NCBI GenBank assembly: GCA_026413865.1
Contig: JAOAKB010000008.1
Location: 1-59,905 of the forward strand
DNA length: 59,905 bases
Direction of reading: 5' to 3'
DNA from: Nitrososphaeria archaeon
GTDB taxonomy: Archaea; Thermoproteota; Nitrososphaeria; JACIWG01
Made by a program: the position numbers and the translations under genes. The notes under the pieces are model-generated. The model was not told the DNA's origin. It saw only the letters and a program-made list of their open reading frames with translations, and did no database searches. This document shows, in pieces, positions 8,828 to 15,598 of this stretch (positions are counted from its first letter, which is position 1; the number at the start of each line of letters is the position of its first letter).

Positions 8828-10560
8828 TTTAACCAGTCCTTTAGCCTATTATATGCTATATCCTTTAGAACCTTTTCTAAGCCTTCGAGTATAACATGCT
8901 GCAATTCTGATTTTTTACTAACTTTGGCCTTGGAATCTATTTGTGTATAGAGTTGAGTTAAAAACCTGAATACTGTAAAGTGGTCAAAAATCTTATTTTC
9001 TGTTAATCCTTTTAAAATTTTGGCTCTAAGTTCTAGCTCTTCATAAATCATACCCATATCCTTCTTACTTAACCCTCTCGTTACACCAATCTTTTCTTCA
9101 AGTAAATAGCTTGAGCCCTTTCCTCTAAAGATGAAGGTATCCTTTACGGGATCCCATGTGAATGCTGGAACGAACATGACATTATTTTCTACTGGATTAT
9201 ATCCTATTATCTCGTTTAAACTGAGAACCCTTCTCACCATTATACCTTCTCTATAAACTGCACTTTGTATGAGGATAAAGTTCAGGTTGTCTAACTGTGT
9301 TCTCGGCACATTTATAGGGGGTGAGATTATTCTCTGAATTAGCCTTTCAACAGAAGCTGCATGAAATGTTGCAATAACAGGGTGTCCTGTCTGCATTGCC
9401 TGAAATGCTATATTTCCTTCTGCTCCTCTTATCTCTCCTACAATAATATAATTTGGTCTTTGTCTTAATGCTGCCTTCAGCAGGTCAAACATTGTTACAC
9501 TTGTTTCAGGGCTTCCAGTATCGCGTGTCAATTCTCTTACCCAGTTCTGATGTGGCACCATTACTTCTGCGGTATCTTCTATACTTATTATCTTGGCATT
9601 CGGTCGTATGAAGACTAGTGATGCATTTAATGTTGTCGTCTTTCCTGAAGCTGTTTCTCCAGAAATAAATCCACTCATTCCCTCTAAAAGTAGCATCCAA
9701 ACGAATGCTGCAACTTTTGGGTCAAGTGTATTCCATCCGATCAATCTTGTTATACTAATTGGCGTTTCTGTAAATTTTCTTATTGTAAAGTTGCTACCCT
9801 TTAAGCTTACATCATTTCCAAATACAGCATTTAGTCTGCTTCCATCTGGTAATGTGGCATCAATTATTGGTCTTGCTGTTCCAACAGGTTTACCTGTTCT
9901 TTCACCAAGTTCTTGAATAAACTTGTTAAGTTCTTCGAGTGAAGGAAAACATATGTTTGTTTCAAGTGAACCGAAAACCTTATGCACTATATGTATGCAT
10001 CCTATTCCACTACAGCTTATGTCTTCAATATAGGGGTCTTTTATTAGGGGTTCAAGTTTTCCTAAGCCAACTTTATCTCTAATCAAATAATATTCGAAAA
10101 CATTGTACATGTTTTTTTGTACTGGTATCTTTTTTGGAATCCTATTTTTTGCTAGAAGGTGTTCATAGTTGACTTGATTATCTGTAATTTCTATGATCTT
10201 GTTAACCTTTTCCAAAAGTATCTTTTTCCTATCCTCTGGTGAGTTAGCCACGTCTTTGTCGGTTATGACTTCAGCCAACTTAATTTCTATGAGGTCAAAA
10301 AGTGCCTGTGGTGGTCTTGGCGGTTCTACTACAACATATTTTCTATAGCCTGTTGAAATACCCGGATTAGAGTATACGTGGATAAATATTCCATTATTCT
10401 TGTCAACTAAATAAATGATATTGACAATAGGGTTCTTCTTTAATGTGTCAGGAATTTCTGTTCCCACATATGTTGGTGTGCCCACTTCCTTCTCCACTTT
10501 CCTAATGTAGGCTATTAAATGAGGGAAACTGTTTAGTGAAATCAATTGTTCCTTGCTCAA
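8824..10560 (-). CDS. flaI: Archaellum motor ATPase FlaI (ArlI)
   Basis: Hexameric T2SSE-superfamily secretion ATPase that powers assembly and rotation of the archaellum. Visible motifs are Walker A SGETASGKTTTLNAS (about residues 297-310), Walker B YIIVGEIRGAEG (about 365-376) and the His box GHPVIATFHAASVERLIQRI just after it. The N-terminal domain contains the conserved block PYIEDISCSGIGCIHIVHK. At 578 residues it is slightly longer than many FlaI proteins because of the N-terminal region. It lies five bases after flaH and overlaps flaJ by 4 bp. The order flaH-flaI-flaJ is the invariant archaellum core, which separates it from pilus ATPases. Confidence 0.95.
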   Translation of the reverse strand: MSKEQLISLNSFPHLIAYIRKVEKEVGTPTYVGTEIPDTLKKNPIVNIIYLVDKNNGIFIHVYSNPGISTGYRKYVVVEPPRPPQALFDLIEIKLAEVITDKDVANSPEDRKKILLEKVNKIIEITDNQVNYEHLLAKNRIPKKIPVQKNMYNVFEYYLIRDKVGLGKLEPLIKDPYIEDISCSGIGCIHIVHKVFGSLETNICFPSLEELNKFIQELGERTGKPVGTARPIIDATLPDGSRLNAVFGNDVSLKGSNFTIRKFTETPISITRLIGWNTLDPKVAAFVWMLLLEGMSGFISGETASGKTTTLNASLVFIRPNAKIISIEDTAEVMVPHQNWVRELTRDTGSPETSVTMFDLLKAALRQRPNYIIVGEIRGAEGNIAFQAMQTGHPVIATFHAASVERLIQRIISPPINVPRTQLDNLNFILIQSAVYREGIMVRRVLSLNEIIGYNPVENNVMFVPAFTWDPVKDTFIFRGKGSSYLLEEKIGVTRGLSKKDMGMIYEELELRAKILKGLTENKIFDHFTVFRFLTQLYTQIDSKAKVSKKSELQHVILEGLEKVLKDIAYNRLKDWLK

Positions 10561-10565
10561 AAGTT

Positions 10566-11264
10566 CTACACCTTTGCAGCAGCTATTGGGACAATCTTTA
10601 TACCAAATGCTGGGTCAACTTCAAAGGCTACAGTTGTTTCTGGGACTACTGGTGAACCTTTAGCCTTTAAAATCTTCAATATTCTAACAGACCTTCCAGC
10701 AACCTCCCCTAAGCTTAGAGTATAATAAAGGTCAGATAATGATATTAGATACTTTTTGCTCTCCTCTTCTAATGAATCTTTATGTATAGTTAGTGCTGCA
10801 ATATTTCCAGCTGTAGATGTTAGCTTTTTGATTGCTAGAAATAGTTCTACACTATCTTTTTCGCTTTTAAATGAAAGAAATGATAGGGCATCTAATCCTA
10901 TAAAATCGAAGGTATGCCCTTTTTTTCTAATAAAGGAAATTATGTTATTAACTAATTTTGTTGCATCCTCTTTTGTAAGACTGTTAACTAGCCTCGGTAG
11001 GGAATAGATTATTATTTTGCCTTTTAAGTAAAAGGGTATAAGGTCTATTGAAATATTTTTGGCCCAAGTAATAAACTTTTGAGGTGTTTCTTCTGTTGTT
11101 AAAATTGCACATTTTAATCCTGAATTACAGGCACCATATGCAAGCTGTGCGATTAAAGTTGTCTTGCCTGAACCATTTTCCCCTTCTATCACTATAAAAG
11201 ATGGTTTAGGTATTCCCTCACCTATTCTTCTATCAAGTTCCTCGTTTCCTGTTGAAATAACCAT
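10566..11264 (-). CDS. flaH: Archaellum RecA/KaiC-like ATP-binding protein FlaH (ArlH)
   Basis: KaiC/RecA-superfamily protein that binds ATP and regulates FlaI in the motor. Visible are VISTGNEELDRRIGEGIP at the N-terminus, Walker A EGENGSGKTTLIAQLA, the TTEETPQKFITWAK segment characteristic of FlaH, and a Walker B-like strand FDFIGLDALSFL. I set the start at the ATG of VISTGN, which matches the N-terminus of the family and falls 10 bases after the flaF-like stop. An in-frame GTG at 11309 would add 15 residues and overlap the upstream gene by 35 bp. Assignment is firm; the start is moderately certain. Confidence 0.92.
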   Translation of the reverse strand: MVISTGNEELDRRIGEGIPKPSFIVIEGENGSGKTTLIAQLAYGACNSGLKCAILTTEETPQKFITWAKNISIDLIPFYLKGKIIIYSLPRLVNSLTKEDATKLVNNIISFIRKKGHTFDFIGLDALSFLSFKSEKDSVELFLAIKKLTSTAGNIAALTIHKDSLEEESKKYLISLSDLYYTLSLGEVAGRSVRILKILKAKGSPVVPETTVAFEVDPAFGIKIVPIAAAKV

Positions 11265-11274
11265 AATATTTTGC

Positions 11275-11733
11275 TTAAAACCTTTTACTCCACTCAACTC
11301 TAGTCTCACCTGAAGTTACTATTACATCGATTAAACAGTGTTCAGGTGGCAGTATCCCAAGCTCAATTTCCAATTCAACTTCACTTGCAGGCAGAAGTTC
11401 AAATGCATTAATTTTTTTTCCATTAACAGACCATGACCTATAAACATTATACTCTGTAAAGTTACTACCATAAAATATTATATGTATGTTCAAACTATCT
11501 TGGCTTAATATTAAACTTGATGTTCCATGATTGTAAACTAAAATCTTTAAAGTCTTATCTTCTAATACAAGATCCTTTATCATAATTTGTGCTGGCTGGC
11601 TGGTTATGGAAGAATAAATTTTTCCTGTTTCAAGATATAATGTTCCAATTGCAAAGATGGCTGAAAGTATCATCACAGTTAATGAAGTTAAAAGTAGGAA
11701 TGTTGAAAGTTCACTAGCCAATTTTATCACCAA
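11275..11733 (-). CDS. Archaellum stator-like protein, FlaF family (ArlF-like)
   Basis: A 152-residue protein with one N-terminal hydrophobic helix (about residues 10-32) followed by an exported beta-rich domain. This is the architecture of FlaF/FlaG, which form the pseudoperiplasmic stator bound to the S-layer. Its position directly upstream of flaH matches flaF in the crenarchaeal order flaG-flaF-flaH-flaI-flaJ. Sequence identity to known FlaF is not obvious by eye, so the family assignment rests on size, topology and order. It overlaps the upstream FlaG-like gene by 20 bp. It could be a second FlaG instead. Confidence 0.7.
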   Translation of the reverse strand: MVIKLASELSTFLLLTSLTVMILSAIFAIGTLYLETGKIYSSITSQPAQIMIKDLVLEDKTLKILVYNHGTSSLILSQDSLNIHIIFYGSNFTEYNVYRSWSVNGKKINAFELLPASEVELEIELGILPPEHCLIDVIVTSGETRVEWSKRF

Positions 11734-12235
11734 AACGATATGAATAAGTTAAGCCGTTTTCTAAATGTAATTCAATAAAATAAGGTGGTATTATGTTGGA
11801 TACATTATATATTCTAATAAGTATTGGTTCACCGACATCCCATCTACTATTTTCATAAAACATTTCTCTAATATTCCAAGATCCAAGATTCTTGTTTGAG
11901 CTATATTCTGGTTTAAATGTACTTCCCACACCACCATAAACTATAACAATTTTATCTATAGCATTAATTGGTATTTTTCCACGATTTTCTAATATAACAA
12001 AAATACATTTTCCTGATTCATTAAAACCTCCTCCAATAAAATATATTCTATAATTAAGTCTTAATTCAGCATTCTTTCTAAATTTTTCAACTGATTCAAG
12101 AATTAGTTTTGTGGAATAGAACATTGTTCCAGAAACCATTGAAGCAATAATAAAGGATGCTATTATTAAAAAGGTCATAGAAATACTTGTACTACCCTTC
12201 CTACGTGGAATATTACCTGCCATTGCCTCCAACAC
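11714..12235 (-). CDS. Archaellum stator-like protein, FlaG family (ArlG-like)
   Basis: A 173-residue protein with a short cytoplasmic N-terminus, one helix (about residues 20-42, ISMTFLIIASFIIASMVSG) and an exported beta domain. The domain includes ILENRGKIPINAIDKIVIVY, a pattern typical of FlaG (a polar 'N-x-G' strand followed by a loop). The helix segment resembles the archaellin-like N-terminal helix found in FlaG, without a recognisable prepilin cleavage site. It overlaps the coiled-coil gene upstream by 23 bp and the FlaF-like gene downstream by 20 bp. Assigned by topology and order; sequence similarity is weak. Confidence 0.7.
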   Translation of the reverse strand: MLEAMAGNIPRRKGSTSISMTFLIIASFIIASMVSGTMFYSTKLILESVEKFRKNAELRLNYRIYFIGGGFNESGKCIFVILENRGKIPINAIDKIVIVYGGVGSTFKPEYSSNKNLGSWNIREMFYENSRWDVGEPILIRIYNVSNIIPPYFIELHLENGLTYSYRFGDKIG

Positions 12236-12920
12236 CCTTTATAGTCTGAAGAAGTCTAATACTATCTTCCACTGTGAAGCCTTTAGGTTTTAACCTGTAC
12301 ATGTGATCTACCAGTTTTAGAATAACTTCTCCGGTTTCCTTTTCTACAACACCACTATCAACATAATCTTGTAAAAGCTCTTTTAATGTACTACTATCTA
12401 TGTTCTCAGAATATTTCCAAAGATCTCTTAGAATCTTTTCTACAACTTTAGGATTAATTTTATGTCCATTAGATTTACCCAAACCATTACCGTTTGATTC
12501 GTGTACAAAGAAAGGATTGCCCATATCAGACATCGATGTACGAAGTTCAATAGCCAATTCGTTAAGATTCTTTATGGCATCGTTAAAGTTTTTGACCGTC
12601 TCAGAAAGTTCACTTCTAAGCTGAGCTATCTCCTCACTAACTTTGCTCAAGTTGTTTAAAAGGTCTTTTTCAACCTTCTCAACTGCACTGTTAACTGATT
12701 CTGTAACGATTGAAGAAATTTTATCGTTTAAACTGGCTACGTCAATGTTTGCACTTTCTGCTACTGTTTCCTCATGTAAACCTTCTATGGTGTTTGGAGG
12801 CAATGTTTCAGCAATTAATGGTACACTTTCAACTATTTCTGAAGTATTTCCTAGCATTTGATTAAAGATTGGCAATACTATTAATCGGCAGAGTGGACAT
12901 TTACAGCGCCAGTTTGGCAT
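12213..12920 (-). CDS. FlaC/D/E-like coiled-coil archaellum protein with N-terminal CxCxxC
   Basis: A 235-residue soluble protein. Residues 60-135 form a predicted coiled coil (KVSEEIAQLRSELSETVKNF). The C-terminal ~80 residues form a helical domain (KVVEKILRDLWKYSENIDSS onward) resembling the FlaD/FlaE C-terminal region, which in euryarchaea forms the cytosolic ring and receives chemotaxis input. The N-terminus has an unusual cysteine cluster, CKCPLC (residues 6-11), that could bind a metal. The start is supported by a TATA box 22-30 bases upstream and GGGG just before the ATG. Position just before flaG-flaF matches flaC/D/E or the crenarchaeal flaX slot; the coiled coil without a membrane helix favours flaC/D/E. 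Confidence 0.6.
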   Translation of the reverse strand: MPNWRCKCPLCRLIVLPIFNQMLGNTSEIVESVPLIAETLPPNTIEGLHEETVAESANIDVASLNDKISSIVTESVNSAVEKVEKDLLNNLSKVSEEIAQLRSELSETVKNFNDAIKNLNELAIELRTSMSDMGNPFFVHESNGNGLGKSNGHKINPKVVEKILRDLWKYSENIDSSTLKELLQDYVDSGVVEKETGEVILKLVDHMYRLKPKGFTVEDSIRLLQTIKGVGGNGR

Positions 12921-12939
12921 TTCCCCTTATCTAATCAAC

Positions 12940-12952
12940 TAAAGTTTATAAA
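12940..12952 (-). promoter_or_regulatory. Internal archaellum-operon promoter (TATA box)
   Basis: On the minus strand the sequence TTTATAAACTTT lies 22-30 bases upstream of the ATG of the FlaC/D/E-like gene. That is the distance expected for an archaeal TATA box with a very short or absent leader. It would let the motor genes be transcribed separately from archaellin. Confidence 0.55.
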
Positions 12953-12966
12953 TTTTTTTCAAATGT

Positions 12967-13170
12967 CTAAGTTCTTGAAGAAGAAATTGACACAATGAAC
13001 AAGTGCAAACCAACAATAGCTAGAGAACATGAAATAATAAAACCTATAAGTGAAGTAAGGTCAGAAAAAAATTCTCCAAGGTCCAAAAGATATATTAGGT
13101 AAAGAATGCTTCCAGCAGCAAGCAATAATCCTATAGCTCCAAAAAATAAAACTAGCATTCTCTCCTTCAA
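12967..13170 (-). CDS. Small two-helix membrane protein in archaellum locus
   Basis: A 67-residue protein made almost entirely of two hydrophobic helices (about residues 5-29 and 37-61) with short charged ends. It starts six bases after the preceding exported-protein gene and is probably co-transcribed with it. No family is recognised. Its position between archaellin and the motor genes suggests an assembly or anchoring role, which is inference only. Confidence 0.6.
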   Translation of the reverse strand: MKERMLVLFFGAIGLLLAAGSILYLIYLLDLGEFFSDLTSLIGFIISCSLAIVGLHLFIVSISSSRT

Positions 13171-13176
13171 GATATA

Positions 13177-13917
13177 TCACTGTCCCAGAGAAACCCTATT
13201 TCCTCCAATCTTTAAATATGTGATTGTATTGGCGGCTTCATTTCCAAAAATAACTATTTCAACAACACTTTTAGCCAAAATCTTAGCCCCTAAAACATTA
13301 TTTAATGGAACAGAAATTAGAGGTAAAGGCTCCCTAATACAATTTTGAAGAAAACATTTTAAATCAACAACATTTCCTCCAACATAAAGTCTATTTGCAC
13401 CATAAATAACATAAACAAGGTCACATATAGAATATTCTTCCTTTTCTAGATATATATCTTTACCAAATGAAGAAAGGTATGGTCTATCCTTTCCAACAAA
13501 CTCAACATTTTTTCCTCCAACCTCAAATGTAATAGAAAGCCCATAGTCTGGAACATACTTAACAATAACATTATAACCAACGCAAACAGTAGAAGAAACC
13601 CCGTCAAAAAAATAAAGAAAATATTTTCCACCAACAGAACAATTATCAAACAAAGAAAATACCTTTTCCCCTCTTCTATAAGAAAGAGAAACAGATAATT
13701 CTTCAAAAGAAATATCACGATTAAATCTTAAAACATAAACCTTACGCAGGCCATCCAATTCAACACGAGTCTCTAAAACATCAAAAACCCTTTCACCACC
13801 CACAGAGGTACCTAAAAAATTATACAAAACACCACCAAAAGCAGCTAAGGTAAGAGCAAAAGCAACCATTACAACAACCACCTCCTTCTCTCCAAACATT
13901 ACACCAGCACACCCCAC
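13177..13917 (-). CDS. Exported single-helix protein of unknown function after archaellin
   Basis: A 246-residue protein with an N-terminal hydrophobic helix (about residues 12-33, VVVVMVAFALTLAAFGGVLY). A long beta-strand-rich domain follows with six cysteines (in FDNCSVGG, STVCVGY, SICDLVYV and VDLKCFLQNC), suggesting disulfides outside the cell. There is no clear K/R-G class III cleavage site, so it is not an obvious archaellin, though the helix-then-beta layout is pilin-like. It sits between archaellin, from which a T-rich terminator separates it, and a small membrane protein. The coding strand is strongly biased to NNT codons, as in several other genes here. It may be a minor filament or cell-envelope subunit; I do not recognise the family. 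Confidence 0.65.
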   Translation of the reverse strand: MGCAGVMFGEKEVVVVMVAFALTLAAFGGVLYNFLGTSVGGERVFDVLETRVELDGLRKVYVLRFNRDISFEELSVSLSYRRGEKVFSLFDNCSVGGKYFLYFFDGVSSTVCVGYNVIVKYVPDYGLSITFEVGGKNVEFVGKDRPYLSSFGKDIYLEKEEYSICDLVYVIYGANRLYVGGNVVDLKCFLQNCIREPLPLISVPLNNVLGAKILAKSVVEIVIFGNEAANTITYLKIGGNRVSLGQ

Positions 13918-13933
13918 ACAAACATAAACAAAA

Positions 13934-13960
13934 CGTAAAAATAATCTTTTTTAAAAAAAA
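13934..13960 (-). terminator. Oligo-T terminator after archaellin
   Basis: Read on the minus strand, a run of eight T (13953-13960) is followed by further T-rich sequence a few bases after the archaellin stop. Oligo-T tracts terminate archaeal RNA polymerase. This would give a short archaellin transcript, with read-through to the downstream genes. Confidence 0.55.
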
Positions 13961-13974
13961 GGAATTGGTGGAGG

Positions 13975-14637
13975 CTAGCTACTCATGTCTAGATTAATTA
14001 ATCCAGCAGCTGTTGTTGCAGGAACAGTTCTACTTACAGTTAAGGCGTTACCTGATGGTGTCTGTATTTCAATAGTAATGTAACTATATGCATAAACTTT
14101 ATCTGGCATTTGTACTTCTAGATACACAAGGTCATTTGGATCTAACTTTCCATCTTCTATACTTCCTGAAACTCCAATTAAAGCTGCATCACCGTAGTCT
14201 GATAATGATATTGTATTTATAGCCTCTTCAAGATCAAGTTCCTCTACATCTAAAAATTCTGCGTTAGTAAGATTGCGAGAATAACTTTTTGCAGTACCAT
14301 TAGCATATAATACAGTTGTTACTATAAGGAATTTTTTTGCATCTATGGCTTTAGAACCAGCTGTTAACCTTATTGGAACAAGTATTTGATTTGCTGGATT
14401 TGTACTGGAATCTGGACTTCCACCCATGTACGCTAATGCACTTCCTGAAACTTCTAGTGCTCTACTTGACGACTCATATGCTTTTCCTATGACTTCTTTT
14501 GTTCTCTGTGTTGCGAACATTCCCATGTTTAGTGCCACGAACGCCAGTGATGCTGCAACTAGTACAAATGCAATAAGTACTACTGCTGCCTCTATGCCCA
14601 CGATACCCTTCCTTTTCTTACCTTTAATTTTCAGCAT
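13975..14637 (-). CDS. flaB: Archaellin (major archaellum filament protein)
   Basis: The N-terminus MLKIKGKKRKG followed by IVGIEAAVVLIAFVLVAASL is a class III (prepilin-like) signal: a basic segment, Gly before the cleavage site, and the hydrophobic archaellin helix with Glu five residues or so after cleavage. The remaining ~190 residues form a beta-rich domain ending in NALTVSRTVPATTAAG, typical of archaellins. I chose ATG 14637 because AGGTGA lies six bases upstream. An upstream in-frame start at 14703 would put the signal too deep and would cross the TATA box at 14672-14682. This gene leads the archaellum locus. The prepilin peptidase needed to process it is not in the window. Confidence 0.92.
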   Translation of the reverse strand: MLKIKGKKRKGIVGIEAAVVLIAFVLVAASLAFVALNMGMFATQRTKEVIGKAYESSSRALEVSGSALAYMGGSPDSSTNPANQILVPIRLTAGSKAIDAKKFLIVTTVLYANGTAKSYSRNLTNAEFLDVEELDLEEAINTISLSDYGDAALIGVSGSIEDGKLDPNDLVYLEVQMPDKVYAYSYITIEIQTPSGNALTVSRTVPATTAAGLINLDMSS

Positions 14638-14670
14638 CTTTTTCACCTTGGGTTGGCAATTGTGCCAAAT

Positions 14671-14683
14671 CATTTTATAAGTC
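14671..14683 (-). promoter_or_regulatory. Archaellin promoter TATA box
   Basis: On the minus strand ACTTATAAAATG lies about 35-45 bases upstream of the archaellin ATG. This predicts a start of transcription near 14648-14652 and a short leader containing the AGGTGA ribosome-binding site. Confidence 0.65.
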
Positions 14684-14739
14684 TGTCTTGTGCTGGCGAC
14701 CAATTGTCACCGTTTTTCCTATTTTTTAGAAAAATTGTT

Positions 14740-14761
14740 ATACTACCTTTTATTGTAGTAT
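14740..14761. promoter_or_regulatory. Inverted repeat between archaellin and ArnR-like regulator
   Basis: A perfect 7-bp inverted repeat, ATACTAC and GTAGTAT, is separated by eight bases in the divergent intergenic region, 19-40 bases upstream of the regulator ATG. A second symmetric pair, TTTTTC (14713-14718) and GAAAAA (14729-14734), lies next to it. Likely an operator for autoregulation and archaellin control; this is inference from symmetry and position. Confidence 0.5.
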
Positions 14762-14779
14762 GCTCTTGTTTGATAAAAG

Positions 14780-15598
14780 ATGTCCATGTTTGAGTTGGCA
14801 CGAGAACTGGATGACGTTATAGACCTTTCTCGTGGTAGGCTGCAGCTTGAAATCGTTTGTAGGCTTGGTAGGGTGGACGGTCCTGTTCATGTTGATGAGC
14901 TTGTTAGAGGGTTGGGTGAAAGGCGTAAGGCTGTCTTTGATTCTCTTAGGAAACTTGAATCCAAGTCACTTATTTCTCGAAATGGTGAAAGTTTTCTTTT
15001 AACTGATTTTGGAAAGGATGTTTTTTCTAAAATTATGTTATTAAAAAAATCTGAGCTAGAATCTCCCATTTCTAGAGGCACTTTTTCTTTGACTAAATAT
15101 GATGTTGCAAGGATTATGGTTGGAGACCTTTACCTTTATGAAACTCTTCAGGCCTTAAATAGTTCTGTTAAGGGAGTTTTGGCTGTTGATGTGCTTTCAA
15201 AAATTGTTGGTGTTAGCTCAAATGTTTTAGACGAGCATCTTTTAAAGTTTACAAAAGGCGAGCTTATGTTTCTAAATAGGCATGTTAAGCCTAGGCAGAT
15301 TTTTGGCTTAAAAAGTACCAAAATATACTATTCTCTAACTGAAGAAGGAAGAAAGTTGGTTAACCTTTATCTTGGTTCATTAAGTATTAGACGTAAGTGG
15401 TCTTATAAGCTTCTCTCGAAACTTGTTGGAACCACTCATCCTAGAATCATATTGAAAAGGCTTGCTCTTTTCCTTTCTATTGGCTCAGCTTTTGCTATGC
15501 TACTACAATTTATTATACCAACATATTCTATACTAGTATTGAGTGCTTGGATATGGCTCATAAGCTTTTTTGCACTTTTAATAGAGAATACTTACTAA
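14780..15598 (+). CDS. Membrane-bound tandem winged-helix regulator, ArnR-like architecture
   Basis: A 272-residue protein with two winged-helix domains. The first (about residues 18-80) contains VDELVRGLGERRKAVFDSLR and the wing NGESFLLTDFGK. The second (about 115-200) contains DVLSKIVGVSSNVLDEHLLK and KIYYSLTEEGRKLVNLY. Two C-terminal membrane helices close the protein (about 222-243 and 247-268). In Sulfolobus the archaellum activators ArnR/ArnR1 have an N-terminal HTH and two C-terminal membrane helices and sit beside the fla operon. Position divergent from archaellin and the shared intergenic inverted repeat support the same role here. Homology to ArnR is not proven by eye. Its stop overlaps the histidine kinase stop. 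Confidence 0.75.
   Translation: MSMFELARELDDVIDLSRGRLQLEIVCRLGRVDGPVHVDELVRGLGERRKAVFDSLRKLESKSLISRNGESFLLTDFGKDVFSKIMLLKKSELESPISRGTFSLTKYDVARIMVGDLYLYETLQALNSSVKGVLAVDVLSKIVGVSSNVLDEHLLKFTKGELMFLNRHVKPRQIFGLKSTKIYYSLTEEGRKLVNLYLGSLSIRRKWSYKLLSKLVGTTHPRIILKRLALFLSIGSAFAMLLQFIIPTYSILVLSAWIWLISFFALLIENTY

Noticed and set aside
13446-13718. Alternative minus-strand frame of 90 codons inside the exported-protein gene
   Set aside because: Its very hydrophobic Leu/Phe/Ile-rich peptide is the product of reading a T-rich gene out of frame, and the main frame is longer with a sensible signal helix.
13177-13960. Strong strand asymmetry (coding strand poor in C, rich in T) as a sign of foreign origin
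   Set aside because: TruD, PAC2 and MetRS genes in this window show a similar NNT preference, so it is not distinctive enough to claim transfer.
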